From contig NZ_JAUSWW010000001.1 of assembly GCF_030815415.1 (NCBI RefSeq), forward strand, positions 3,968,001 through 4,032,000: a DNA stretch of 64,000 bases. The letters run 5' to 3'. The stretch comes from Streptomyces canus (lineage in GTDB: Bacteria; Actinomycetota; Actinomycetes; Streptomycetales; Streptomycetaceae). Below are positions 1 through 8,241 of this stretch, piece by piece. The position numbers and the translations under genes were made by a program. Position 1 is the first letter of the stretch, and each line of letters starts with the position of its first letter. The notes beneath the pieces are model-generated. The model had not been told where the DNA came from. It made no database searches and was given only the letters and a program-made list of their open reading frames with translations.

Positions 1-561
1 CTGGTCGAGGCGGTGCTCAGGGAGACGGAGCCGAACGTCGCCGGAGCCCTTCGCTGGGCGCTGGCGCGATCCGGTGACGGCGCGACGGCACTGCTGGCCC
101 AGGGCCTCGGCTCACCGGTGGCCGCCGTGCGGGAACGTGCCGTCCGGTCCCTCGCCGAGCTGCCCGGTGACGAGGCCACCGCCCGGCTGCGGGACGCCCT
201 CACGGAGCCGGATGCCGTGGTCCGCGGCCATGCGGCTCTGGCCCTCGGGACGCGGGGAGTGGCCGAAGCGGTACCGGCCCTGGTCGACCTGATCGTGGAG
301 GGCCGGAACGACACGGAGGCGGCCGACGCGCTGAGCATGCTGGCGGGCGACACCGCGACGGCGGACCGGATCGCCACCAGGCTCGTCGACCACCTCGCCC
401 AGGACACCACCGAGGCGCCCGCACGCGTACGGCTGACGCAGGCGCTGGCGGACATCCCGGGGCGCACGGCTTCGGGCGCCCTCATGGAGCTGTCCGGCGA
501 CGGGGACCGTGCCGTCGCGCTGACCGCCGCGTACCTTGTTCGGCTGCGCGACGCGGGGTGA
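1..561 (+). CDS. HEAT-repeat (PBS-lyase-like) protein, 5' end outside window
   Basis: The frame is open from base 1 to the TGA at 559-561, so only the C-terminal 186 residues are visible; the GTG at 13 is internal to what looks like continuous coding sequence. The visible part is a run of about 30-residue helical repeats rich in Ala, Leu, Arg and Glu (for example around VRERAVRSLAELPG and VVRGHAALALGTRG), the pattern of HEAT/PBS-lyase repeats. Such repeats are protein-binding scaffolds and no catalytic domain is visible. No partner can be named because the N-terminus is missing. It converges on msrA with a 63-nt gap. Confidence 0.8.
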   Translation: MVEAVLRETEPNVAGALRWALARSGDGATALLAQGLGSPVAAVRERAVRSLAELPGDEATARLRDALTEPDAVVRGHAALALGTRGVAEAVPALVDLIVEGRNDTEAADALSMLAGDTATADRIATRLVDHLAQDTTEAPARVRLTQALADIPGRTASGALMELSGDGDRAVALTAAYLVRLRDAG

Positions 562-624
562 CGGCTCTTCTCGGGTACCGCGTACGCGGCCCGGCCGCGG
601 GTCCTGCGCCGGGCCGCCCCTCGG

Positions 625-1137
625 TCAGCCCTCGGCGCGGGCGGGCAGCCGCCATCCCGGGCGCGGGAAGTGGCAGGTGTAGCCGTCCGGGTAACGCTGC
701 AGGTAGTCCTGGTGCTCGGGCTCGGCCTCCCAGAACGGGCCCACAGGCTCCACCTCGGTGACGACCTTGCCCGGCCACAGGCCCGAGGCGTCCGCGTCCG
801 CGATCGTGTCTTCGGCGATCCGCTTCTGCTCGTCGTCCACGTAGTAGATCGCCGAGCGGTAGCTCAGACCGATGTCGTTGCCCTGCCGGTTCTTGGTGCT
901 CGGGTCGTGGATCTGGAAGAAGAACTCCAGGAGCGCCCGGAAATCGGTCTTCGCGGGGTCGAAGAGGATCTCGATGGCCTCCGCGTGCGTGCCGTGGTTG
1001 CGGTACGTCGCGTTCGGCACGTCACCCCCGGTGTATCCCACCCGGGTCGCCGTCACGCCCGGAAGTCGGCGGATCAGCTCCTCCATCCCCCAGAAGCATC
1101 CGCCCGCCAGCACGGCCCTCTGCGTCTGCGCAGCCAT
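625..1137 (-). CDS. msrA: Peptide-methionine (S)-S-oxide reductase MsrA
   Basis: Reduces methionine-S-sulfoxide in proteins back to methionine. The catalytic signature GCFWG lies near residue 14 and is followed by conserved [24 protein letters not shown] and the YRSAIY region, all typical of MsrA. At 170 aa it is normal length. I chose ATG 1137 over the longer frame at 1170 because a strong GGAGGAG ribosome-binding site sits about 6 nt upstream of 1137. No MsrB domain is fused. It appears monocistronic. The protein is cytosolic, as no signal peptide is present. Confidence 0.95.
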   Translation of the reverse strand: MAAQTQRAVLAGGCFWGMEELIRRLPGVTATRVGYTGGDVPNATYRNHGTHAEAIEILFDPAKTDFRALLEFFFQIHDPSTKNRQGNDIGLSYRSAIYYVDDEQKRIAEDTIADADASGLWPGKVVTEVEPVGPFWEAEPEHQDYLQRYPDGYTCHFPRPGWRLPARAEG

Positions 1138-1340
1138 TCCCGCTCCTCCCATATCTGCCGTCTCGGTCACTCGGGCTGCTCGGCTCGCACGACGGGCATC
1201 CCGGACCCACCCCCCTCAACGCACGAGGGCTTCCGACGATTCCGTGCCGGGCGCACGGCACGCCGCGACTCGCCAGGACAGGTCCGGGCGGGTCGAAAAC
1301 CACTGGTCCCACCACCCGGAGCGACCCCACCCTGTACGTC

Positions 1341-1934
1341 ATGGAACAGCCCCGCCACCAGATCCGTGCGGCCCACACGGCATCCACGATCACCGTCTAC
1401 CAGGCGTACTCCCCTGCCCTCGGCCTGTCGGCCGCCCGCGAGGGCCGTTTCCCGGCGGCGTGGAAGCGCGACCGTATGTCGTGGATCAAGCCCAGCTTTC
1501 TCTGGATGATGTACCGCTGCGGCTGGGCCACGAAGGAGGGGCAGGAGACCGTGCTCGCCGTCGAGATCACCCGTGGCGGCTTCGAGTGGGCGCTGCGCCA
1601 CGCGTGCCTGTCCGGCTATGTCCGCGGCCTGCACCCCGACCGGGCCGCCTGGCAGCGCCAGTTGAAGCGGGCGCCCGCTCGGGTGCAGTGGGATCCCGAG
1701 CGGGACCTGCACCTGCGGCCCCTGCCCCACCGCGCCCTGCAACTCGGCCTCTCCGGTGAGGCGGTTCGGCGATACGCGGACGAGTGGACGGTCTCCATCC
1801 GTGACGTGACCCCGCTCGCCCGCGAGATACACGCACGGGTCCGCAGCGGCGATCTGGACTCCGCCGCCCGGCTGCTGCCCGAGGAACTCCCCTTCCCCGA
1901 GGGCGACGGTCTCCTCGCCCACCTGCGGGGATGA
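1341..1934 (+). CDS. DUF4291 domain-containing protein
   Basis: A 197-aa protein that matches the DUF4291 family along its whole length: an N-terminal IRAAHTASTITVYQAY block, then MSWIKPSFLWMMYRCGWATK near residues 46-65 and the GFEWAL segment. The family is widespread in bacteria and fungi and its biochemical function is not established to my knowledge. It has no signal peptide or membrane segment, so it should be cytosolic. The ATG at 1341 is the first residue of the conserved region's natural N-terminus. It converges on the lipoprotein gene that follows, with an 18-nt gap. Confidence 0.88.
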   Translation: MEQPRHQIRAAHTASTITVYQAYSPALGLSAAREGRFPAAWKRDRMSWIKPSFLWMMYRCGWATKEGQETVLAVEITRGGFEWALRHACLSGYVRGLHPDRAAWQRQLKRAPARVQWDPERDLHLRPLPHRALQLGLSGEAVRRYADEWTVSIRDVTPLAREIHARVRSGDLDSAARLLPEELPFPEGDGLLAHLRG

Positions 1935-1951
1935 AGCGAGGACGCCCCGCG

Positions 1952-2512
1952 CTACAGCTCAGGACAGCGCTCCACGCCCCCTTCGAAGGTCCTGCCCGCC
2001 GCGTCCGTCACCGTCACCGTCGTCGAGTCCAGATCCGGGCGGGTGAGCAGATACGCGCGGGCCGCGGTGCAGATGACCTGGTTCGCCGCGAGGGGGGTCA
2101 ACTTGCCTGCGTAGATAGGTAGTTCGAGGCGGATCCTGTCGGTCTCCGTCATCAGCCGTACCGACTCCTCCGGGGCCGGCTCGGCGGGCGAGGGGGTCGG
2201 GAGGGTGGTGGCGGGGAGTTGGCGGGCCAGTTCGGTGGTCAGGTGTTTGCGTCGTTCCTGTGGGGTCGGGCCCTTGAGGAGTGACTCGACGGCTGCCACG
2301 GGTTCGCCGGCGTCGGAGATCGTGCGGTCCACCGCGACCAGGGCGCCGTCCCGGATCAGGTAGATCGGTACGGTCGGGGGGATTCCGCTCGCGGGTCCGC
2401 CCGCCTCCACCACGCCGGTCGTGGGGATGTCGCAGCCGGAGAGCAGGAGGACCGACGCCGCGACGAGCAGCGCGGCGGCATGGGCCGGCTTCAGGAGTGA
2501 CCCCGGCTTCAT
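1952..2512 (-). CDS. GerMN-like lipoprotein, third gene of a two-component operon
   Basis: A 186-aa lipoprotein. The N-terminus has a positively charged start, a hydrophobic stretch and the lipobox LLSGC near residue 27, so it is expected to be anchored on the outer face of the membrane. The mature part resembles a single GerMN/sporulation-germination domain (PIYLIRDGALVAVDR..., PVAAVESLLKGPT...), also found in LpqB. Its ATG overlaps the stop of the upstream histidine kinase by 4 nt (ATGA), so it is translationally coupled. By analogy with MtrAB-LpqB, it may modulate the kinase; that role is inference from gene order. Confidence 0.88.
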   Translation of the reverse strand: MKPGSLLKPAHAAALLVAASVLLLSGCDIPTTGVVEAGGPASGIPPTVPIYLIRDGALVAVDRTISDAGEPVAAVESLLKGPTPQERRKHLTTELARQLPATTLPTPSPAEPAPEESVRLMTETDRIRLELPIYAGKLTPLAANQVICTAARAYLLTRPDLDSTTVTVTDAAGRTFEGGVERCPEL

Positions 2513-4035
2513 GAAGACCCTCCGCTCTCCGACTCGTCCCGCCGTAGCGGCAGTTCTACGGTGAAGACCGCGCCGCCCTCGGCACGGTTCGCCGCGCGGA
2601 TCGTCCCGCCGTGCATCCGTACGTTCTCCTCCGTGATCGAGAGGCCCAGCCCGCTGCCCTCCGTACGGGTGCGCGCACTGTCCGACTTGTAGAAGCGCTC
2701 GAAGACGTACGGGAGTACGTCGGCCGGGATGCCGGGGCCGCTGTCCGTCACCTCGACGATCACCGAGGCGGCCGCCGGTACGTCCGCCGGTACCTCCTTC
2801 GCCGGTACACCCGCCGACAATCGGATCCGCACCGGCCGCGCCCCGTGCCGCAGCGCGTTCCCGACCAGGTTGGCCACGACCACGTCCAGCCGCCGCGGGT
2901 CGACCCTTCCGCGCAGTGCGTCGGGGCCCGGCAGTGCCGTCTCCACCTCGTCCGACCAGCCGCGGGAGGCGAGGGTGCGGCGGATGGACTCGGCGAGGTC
3001 GATCTCGTCCAGGTGGAGGACCGCCGCGCCCGCGTCGAAACGGGAGACCTCCATCAAGTCCTCGACCAGACGGGCGAGTTTGACCGTCTCCTCGCTGATC
3101 AGCCGTACCGCGGTGGCCGTATCGGGATCGAGGTGCCCGGCCTCCTCGTCGAGGACGTCGGTGACCGCCGACATCGCGGCCAGCGGGGTGCGCAGTTCGT
3201 GGGAGACGTCCGCGACGAAACGGCGGGCCCGCGCCTCCATGGCGCGCAGTTCGGCGACGGACTGCTCCAGGGCCGCCGCGGTCTCGTTGAACGTGTGGGA
3301 CAGGTCGGCGAGTTCGTCGGAGCCGTTGACGTCGAGGCGGGTGTCGAGGTGACCCTCGGCGATGCTGCGGGTGGCGCGACGCAGGGCACGGACCGGACGC
3401 AGTACGCCGCGGGCAGCGAACAGGGCGAGGAGTACGGCGGCGCCGAGGGCCGGAACCATCGCCCGCTCCACGGCGGTGACCAGGGCGTCGACGGACGCCT
3501 GTTCGCCGGTCTGGGGCACGGTGAGGAAGACCTGGACGCCGGACAGCACCGGAACGCCCCGGGTGGGACCGGCGAAGACGACCGACATGCCGACGAGCAG
3601 AGAGGTACGTCCACCGTCGCGCACCCGCTGGAACACCGTGGCCTGGCTCGCGTCGACGGCCTCCCGCACGGCCGGCGTCAGCGCGTCGAAGGGGTCGCCC
3701 GGGGCCGAGGTCTCGGAGATCCCCTTGTAGCGGACCAACACCCGCCAGGTGGCCGCCGGTTCGGCGCGGGCCACGTCCACGGCGAACCGGCGCAGCGACT
3801 GCCGGGACGGGGGGTACGCCAAGTCCGGTGCCAGGCGACCGACTTGGGCGCGCAGTTGCGCGATCACCGTGTCCTGGCTCTGCTTGAGGACCCCGTTGCG
3901 GGCCTCCCGGAAGGCCAGGGCGCCGGTCGTCATGGTGGCCAGGGCGGCGACGAGCCCGAACGCCACGACCAGCCGCATCCGCAGACCGCCGCGCGCGATC
4001 CACGCCGGGAACCCCACCCTCGTACGCCCGCTCAC
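2509..4035 (-). CDS. Sensor histidine kinase (HAMP, HisKA, HATPase)
   Basis: 508 aa from GTG 4035, which lies 14 nt after the response regulator stop. Membrane segments are at about residues 20-42 and 192-212, with an extracytoplasmic sensor region of roughly 150 residues between them. A HAMP linker follows, then the H-box FVADVSHELRTPL with phospho-accepting His279, an N-box (NLVGNALRHG), and G-boxes DSGPGIP and GSGLGLSI. All kinase motifs are intact. It should phosphorylate the adjacent OmpR-type regulator. The stimulus cannot be read from the sequence. The pair is AfsQ1/AfsQ2-like in order and in the regulator's sequence, but sigQ is not beside it. Confidence 0.93.
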   Translation of the reverse strand: MSGRTRVGFPAWIARGGLRMRLVVAFGLVAALATMTTGALAFREARNGVLKQSQDTVIAQLRAQVGRLAPDLAYPPSRQSLRRFAVDVARAEPAATWRVLVRYKGISETSAPGDPFDALTPAVREAVDASQATVFQRVRDGGRTSLLVGMSVVFAGPTRGVPVLSGVQVFLTVPQTGEQASVDALVTAVERAMVPALGAAVLLALFAARGVLRPVRALRRATRSIAEGHLDTRLDVNGSDELADLSHTFNETAAALEQSVAELRAMEARARRFVADVSHELRTPLAAMSAVTDVLDEEAGHLDPDTATAVRLISEETVKLARLVEDLMEVSRFDAGAAVLHLDEIDLAESIRRTLASRGWSDEVETALPGPDALRGRVDPRRLDVVVANLVGNALRHGARPVRIRLSAGVPAKEVPADVPAAASVIVEVTDSGPGIPADVLPYVFERFYKSDSARTRTEGSGLGLSITEENVRMHGGTIRAANRAEGGAVFTVELPLRRDESESGGSS

Positions 4036-4049
4036 CGCCGTACGACGTC

Positions 4050-4745
4050 TCACTTGGCCGCGAACCGATAGCCGAAGCCACGCACCGTCTGTATGTAGCG
4101 CGGATCCCGCGGCGGTTCGCCCATCTTGGCGCGCAGCCGTTTCACGCAGGCGTCCACCAGGCGGGCGTCGCCGTGGTAGCTGTGCTCCCAGACCGCCTCC
4201 AGCAGTTGCTGTCTGCTGAAGACCTGTCCGGGCGAGGCGGAGAGGGTGAGGAGGAGGCGGAGTTCGGAGGGGGCGAGGGCGACCGGGGTCCCCGCGACGG
4301 TGACGGTGAGACCGGCCCGGTCGATGGCGAGCTCGCCGTGGGTGTCGATCCTCGGCAGGCCGGCGCCGTCGGCCGCGGCGCCGCCCGCCCGGCGAAGTAC
4401 CGCGCGGATACGGGCGTTCAGCACACCGGCCTGCACCGGCTTGACGACGTAGTCGTCGGCGCCCGCCTCCAGGCCCACGACGATGTCCACGTCGTCGCCC
4501 CGCGCGGTCGCCATGACGATCGGCAGGGTCTGGTCGACGGAGCGGATGCCCCGGCACACGTCCAGGCCGGTCATGCCGGGCAGCATCAGATCGAGGACCA
4601 CGACGTCGGGGCGGAAGGACGTGAGGTGCGCCATGCCGTCCTCGCCGGTCGCGGCGGCGGCGACGTCGTGTCCCTGGCGGCGCAGTGCCAGGGCGACCCC
4701 TTCGCGGACGGCGCGGTCGTCTTCGATCAGCAGAACTCGTGGCAT
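4050..4745 (-). CDS. OmpR/PhoB-family response regulator
   Basis: 231 aa. The receiver domain has the acidic pocket (EDD at 8-10), phospho-acceptor Asp52 (VVLDLMLPG) and Lys102 (DDYVVKPVQ). The C-terminal winged helix contains SRQQLLEAVWE and LVDACVKRLRAKMG, followed by the IQTVRGFGYR wing. It is first in the operon with the kinase and the GerMN-like lipoprotein. The start ATG lies 6 nt after a possible -10 element (GATACT, 4752-4757 on the minus strand), so the transcript may be leaderless. It resembles AfsQ1 but is not close enough to name with certainty. Confidence 0.94.
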   Translation of the reverse strand: MPRVLLIEDDRAVREGVALALRRQGHDVAAAATGEDGMAHLTSFRPDVVVLDLMLPGMTGLDVCRGIRSVDQTLPIVMATARGDDVDIVVGLEAGADDYVVKPVQAGVLNARIRAVLRRAGGAAADGAGLPRIDTHGELAIDRAGLTVTVAGTPVALAPSELRLLLTLSASPGQVFSRQQLLEAVWEHSYHGDARLVDACVKRLRAKMGEPPRDPRYIQTVRGFGYRFAAK

Positions 4746-4884
4746 GGGCTCAGTATCGGGACCGTCGGGCGCGCGCCCGGACTCTGTTACCGGATGATCA
4801 CACAGCTCGCGACGGATCGTTCGTTATCGTTTCGTGATCATTCGGGCCAGATCCGATCACATGGCGACCACAACCTAGCCAACC
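4746..4884. promoter_or_regulatory. Divergent promoter region with repeated GTGATC half-sites
   Basis: This 139-nt region separates the response regulator from the divergent DUF3152 gene. It holds an 8-bp inverted repeat, ATGATCAC at 4794-4801 and GTGATCAT at 4834-4841, plus a further GATCAC at 4855-4860, giving three copies of the same half-site in about 65 nt. This could be an operator for the adjacent response regulator or another factor; that is inference. Confidence 0.45.
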
Positions 4885-5760
4885 ATGACCGCCCACACCG
4901 CCACACCCGATCGTTCCCGACGCCGCCGACGCGGCGCCACACACGCCTCCGGAAGGCGGCGCGGAACGGGACGCGTGTGGGCGGGCCTGGTCGCCCTGAC
5001 CGTCCTCGGTGCCGCCGGTTTCGCGGCCGCCCAGTGGGCGCCGCCCGGAGACGGGGAGGCCGGGACGGACGCCGGGCGGAAGACGGCCCCCGACCGTAAG
5101 GCGACACCGACATCGACTCCGGCGCCGACGACCGACGCGCGCTCCACTCAGCGGGCCAAACCCGCCCCCGCCCCGTCCCGCAAGACCTCGACGATCCCCG
5201 CGACCGGCCCCGGAACCTTCGTCACCGCATCCGGCGGCAGCCCCAAGGCCGGCAACGGAAGGGCCCTGCGCTACCGGGTCCAGGTCGAGACAGGGCTCGA
5301 CCTGGATGCGGCGGACGTGGCCGAGCAGGTGGACCGCATCCTGGCCGACCCCCGGGGCTGGACGGCGGACGGCACCTCCGCGTTCCAGCGGATCTCCTCG
5401 GGGGGCGCCGACTTCGTGGTCAAGGTCGCGACTCCGGGCACCGTCGACAAGATCTGCGCGACGCAGGGCCTGGACACCGGGGGTGAGTACAACTGCAGCG
5501 TGAACGACGACGTCATGGTCAACCTCAAGCGCTGGGAACTGGCCACGCAGTACTACGCCGACGACGTACGGTCCTACCGGGCCCTGATCATCAACCACGA
5601 GGTCGGCCACTTCCTGCGCCACGGCCACGTCACCTGCCCCGGCCCCGGCAGACCCGCCCCGGCGATGATGCAGCAGATCAAGGGCCTGAAGGGCTGTGTC
5701 CCCAACGTCTGGCCCTACGACGCCCAGGGACAGCTCATCACCGGACCGGCCGTGCCCTGA
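4885..5760 (+). CDS. DUF3152 zinc-metalloprotease-like membrane-anchored protein
   Basis: 291 aa. A basic Arg-rich N-terminus is followed by one hydrophobic segment at about 33-50 and a long low-complexity Pro/Thr/Ala/Lys linker to about residue 120, so the C-terminal domain should lie outside the membrane. The C-terminal domain is DUF3152 and contains HEVGHFLRHGH, which fits the metzincin-type zinc signature HExxHxxxxxH with the catalytic Glu. Two Cys pairs in the mature part could form disulfides. The substrate is unknown. It converges on the lipoprotein gene with a 19-nt gap. Confidence 0.88.
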   Translation: MTAHTATPDRSRRRRRGATHASGRRRGTGRVWAGLVALTVLGAAGFAAAQWAPPGDGEAGTDAGRKTAPDRKATPTSTPAPTTDARSTQRAKPAPAPSRKTSTIPATGPGTFVTASGGSPKAGNGRALRYRVQVETGLDLDAADVAEQVDRILADPRGWTADGTSAFQRISSGGADFVVKVATPGTVDKICATQGLDTGGEYNCSVNDDVMVNLKRWELATQYYADDVRSYRALIINHEVGHFLRHGHVTCPGPGRPAPAMMQQIKGLKGCVPNVWPYDAQGQLITGPAVP

Positions 5761-5779
5761 CGCCGTGCCGGGGTCACAC

Positions 5780-6487
5780 TCACCCGGAAGCCGTCAACTT
5801 CTTCAGCTGCGCCTCGACGATCGCCTCCGGCACGGCGGCCGGGGGCGAGTCTCCCGACGCACGGGGCCGGTCGAAGTCGTAGAACATGGCGACCGTGGCT
5901 CCTTGCCGGACGGCCACCACCGCGAAGGGCACCCGGACAGGCTGCTCGTCCCCGGCGCCGGCCGCGACCTGAGTGAGCCGCAGGGACACGGACTCGTCGC
6001 CGTAACCCGAGTCGGGCCGCAGTTCGGTGTCCTCGTACGGGAAGTCCGCCGTGACGTCCTCGAAGGTCTCGCACTTCTCGGCGGCGGTACGGAGTTCGGC
6101 GATCACCCGCGCGGCGTCCTGACCGCTGTGCGACGACAGGATCACGGTCGCGCCGGTCGCGCTGTCCTTCTTCGAGAAGACCATCCGGCCGGCACGCGCG
6201 ACGGCGCCGAAGCCGCTGCTTCCCCCCAACGCCCGGGCAACGGGGGTGCATTCGTCGGGATCGGCCGTACGCCGCGACGCGGACGTGCCCGTCACCACCT
6301 TCTCGACGTCGTAACCCCCGAGGTCCGCCCCAGCGAGCACCGCCTCTTCGAGCTCCGCCGCGCTCAACGGTTCCGCCTCCACGACGGCCACGTCCGCCGA
6401 GGCGTCCGCGCCGGAACCGCATCCGGCGACCGTCACGCACAACGTGACCACCACCAGGCAAACACCCACCCGCGACTGCCGAACCAT
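5780..6487 (-). CDS. Putative lipoprotein, paralogue of the one at 19898-20698
   Basis: 235 aa from ATG 6487; the frame extends to 6529, but the residues from MVRQSR onward make a normal signal peptide. The lipobox VAGC puts the lipidated Cys near residue 23. The mature domain starts with LSAAELEEAVLAGADLGGYDV, which closely matches the corresponding block of the lipoprotein at 19898-20698 (AAELKKLILAQGDLGGYKV), and both continue with an acidic/Cys-Pro/Arg segment and end with a VEAQLKKL-type helix. Function is unknown; such domains are common among streptomycete surface lipoproteins. Confidence 0.85.
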   Translation of the reverse strand: MVRQSRVGVCLVVVTLCVTVAGCGSGADASADVAVVEAEPLSAAELEEAVLAGADLGGYDVEKVVTGTSASRRTADPDECTPVARALGGSSGFGAVARAGRMVFSKKDSATGATVILSSHSGQDAARVIAELRTAAEKCETFEDVTADFPYEDTELRPDSGYGDESVSLRLTQVAAGAGDEQPVRVPFAVVAVRQGATVAMFYDFDRPRASGDSPPAAVPEAIVEAQLKKLTASG

Positions 6488-6596
6488 CGTCGTCCCCACC
6501 CGTTCCCCACCCGCTCCCCACCGGAGCATCGACCAGCAGAGTAGAACGTCAGTCCCGCTCCCGAAGGCCCGAACCGAGATCCGGGATCATGGTGGG

Positions 6597-7223
6597 ATGA
6601 CAAACATGGAGCAGGCCGGTGGTCGTGGTGGACTGACCGTCTATCAGGCGGAGTTGCGGGACCGTATGCTCGCCGCCCCGGTCGTGCCCGCGCCCGAGCC
6701 CTGGCGGTCGGTCTTCGAGGGGTGTGTCCCCGTCGGAGGGTTGCTCGGCATCGGTTTCGCCACGCATCCGGGGAATGGGAGGGACCTGGTGATGGTCGTC
6801 TCCGGGGACGGGCACGGGCTGTTCGACGCTGTCACGGGAGAGAGGATCGCCCGGGACCGCGACCCCGATCCCGATGCCGAGGAGTGCGGTCGCGACATGC
6901 CTCCCGGGCTGTTGTGCAGGGGGCTCGGGCCGATCGCCGATCGCCGGGTGTACGTCGCCGGGCTTCTCGGCGGTGCTCTGCACACCGGCAGCGGGGACGG
7001 CTGGGTCCTGGAGGTCGTGAGTCCCGACTGGCCGCACGACCGGGTCCTGTTGTCCCGCGGCAGCAGCATGCCGCACCGCGCACCGCACGGAGAGGGGTGG
7101 TGGCACATCTTCCACTCGTCCCACTCCGAGTTGCGAGCCGTCGGCTTCTCCCCCTCCGGCCGCACTCTCGCCGTGGCGACCAGCAGCGACGTGACCCTGT
7201 GGACCCGCGCCCCCGCAGACTGA
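6597..7223 (+). CDS. Conserved hypothetical protein
   Basis: 208 aa from ATG 6597; an in-frame ATG at 6606 is an alternative, and upstream sequence overlaps the divergent lipoprotein start region. I do not recognise a catalytic family. The sequence ends with AVGFSPSGRTLAVATSSDVTLWTR, which reads like the last blade of a WD40 or quinoprotein-like beta propeller, and earlier segments (GIGFATHPGNGRDLVMVVSGDG, VYVAGLLGGALHTG) are consistent with beta-propeller strands. No signal peptide or membrane segment is seen. The two-base gap to the convergent downstream gene is notable. Confidence 0.75.
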   Translation: MTNMEQAGGRGGLTVYQAELRDRMLAAPVVPAPEPWRSVFEGCVPVGGLLGIGFATHPGNGRDLVMVVSGDGHGLFDAVTGERIARDRDPDPDAEECGRDMPPGLLCRGLGPIADRRVYVAGLLGGALHTGSGDGWVLEVVSPDWPHDRVLLSRGSSMPHRAPHGEGWWHIFHSSHSELRAVGFSPSGRTLAVATSSDVTLWTRAPAD

Positions 7224-7224
7224 G

Positions 7225-7995
7225 TCACCCCACGCGCCCCGCCAGGAACTCCTCCCACGCCCGCTTCCCCGTCTCCGCCCCCCCCGCAGCGTGGTTCGCC
7301 CCCGCCCGGTACGCCTTCCCCGCCTTGCCCGGTATCCGCACCGGCATCCTCAACCGGGTCCGCTTTCCCCGGAGTCCGAGGTAGGGACGGGCCGGCTCGG
7401 CGATGTCGTACGTCTTCGGACCCGCGATGTCGGGGACCAGCCCCTGGGGCTCCCCCAACGTCAACTCGACGAGCCGCGCCGCCCCTTCGGCCGAGTCCAC
7501 CGGCTGAAGACGCAGACCTCCCGGCACCGGGAGCACCGGCAGCTTCGTCATCTTCTCGATCATCGTGAGGGTCAGCTCGTGGAACTGGGCCGCCCGCAGG
7601 GTCGTCCAGGGGATGCCCGAGCCGGCGGCGGCCCGCTCCGCGTCGAGCTCGGTCCGCAGCCAGGTCAGCGGGACGCGGTCGGCGCCGATGACCGAGATCT
7701 GGACGAGGTGACGCGCCTCGGCGCCGACGCAGGCCCGCACCAGGTTCCGGGTCGCCTCGTCGTCCCCCTTCGGCCCGCCCGCCAGATGCAGGACCGTCCC
7801 GACACCGGCCACCGCCGCCGCCACGCCCTCCCCCGTCAGGAGATCGCCGGTGACGTACTCGACGCCGTCCCCGCCCTCGCGGGCACCGCGGCTCAGGACC
7901 CGCACCTCGTGACCGGCCGCCCGCAGCAGCGGAACCACATGACCGCCCAGGGTGCCCGTGCCGCCGGTGACCAGGAGGGGTGCCGTCTTCGTATC
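7225..7995 (-). CDS. NAD(P)-binding NmrA/SDR-type protein lacking a clear start codon
   Basis: Atypical short-chain (NmrA-like) reductase. Coding sequence clearly includes the Rossmann dinucleotide motif TGGTGTLGGHVVPLLRAAGH, read from about 7970 downward, but no ATG, GTG or TTG occurs in frame between that motif and the first upstream stop at 8128-8130. The first in-frame GTG (7938) would delete the motif; a CTG at 7974 is the only weak alternative. The rest (VLHLAGGPKGD, LVQISVIGADRVP, IPWTTLRAAQFHEL) is intact to the stop. The gene has probably lost its 5' end in a rearrangement, so it may be a pseudogene. Confidence 0.72.
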   Translation of the reverse strand, partial: DTKTAPLLVTGGTGTLGGHVVPLLRAAGHEVRVLSRGAREGGDGVEYVTGDLLTGEGVAAAVAGVGTVLHLAGGPKGDDEATRNLVRACVGAEARHLVQISVIGADRVPLTWLRTELDAERAAAGSGIPWTTLRAAQFHELTLTMIEKMTKLPVLPVPGGLRLQPVDSAEGAARLVELTLGEPQGLVPDIAGPKTYDIAEPARPYLGLRGKRTRLRMPVRIPGKAGKAYRAGANHAAGGAETGKRAWEEFLAGRVG

Positions 7996-8127
7996 GGGCC
8001 GGAGAGCGTCGACACCGCCGACGGGGACTGGATCTTCTACTCCGGGCCGGGCACGCGGTGAAGGTCGACGACGACCCCTGGTACCTCGACTCCGGTCCCA
8101 CCGCCGCGCGTCTGGTCGTACGACAGC
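7981..8127 (+). pseudogene. Possible frameshifted gene remnant
   Basis: On the plus strand two frames join into one protein-like segment: RIGPESVDTADGDWIFYSGPG in the frame starting at 7981, then HAVKVDDDPWYLDSGPTAARLV in the frame starting at 8052, consistent with a one-base deletion near 8049-8052. The text looks like real coding sequence rather than a shadow, but neither end is present. It abuts the start-less NAD(P)-binding gene, suggesting that one deletion truncated both. I cannot identify the parent family. Confidence 0.35.
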
Positions 8128-8155
8128 TCACTGCTGTGGCTGCTGGGGAAGCGGT

Positions 8156-8189
8156 GAGGGCCCCGGAGCAGTGCGGCTCCGGGGCCCTC
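8156..8189 (-). terminator. Terminator downstream of the alcohol dehydrogenase gene
   Basis: Perfect 14-bp arms (GAGGGCCCCGGAGC and its complement) with a 6-nt loop lie 35 nt after the stop of the minus-strand alcohol dehydrogenase gene. Confidence 0.7.
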
Positions 8190-8205
8190 GGTCATGCGGC
8201 AGGCG

Positions 8206-8241
8206 TCAGATCGTCGCCGTGTCTCAGATCGTCGCCGTGTC
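8206..8241. repeat. Exact 18-bp tandem duplication at the 3' end of the alcohol dehydrogenase gene
   Basis: The 18-mer at 8206-8223 is repeated without change at 8224-8241. The second unit encodes the last five residues and stop codon of the alcohol dehydrogenase; the first unit is the same six codons repeated beyond the stop, so the protein is unaffected. Confidence 0.9.

Noticed and set aside
4050-4745. Naming the regulator AfsQ1
   Set aside because: Similar in sequence, but sigQ is not divergent from it and identity could not be measured, so no symbol was given.
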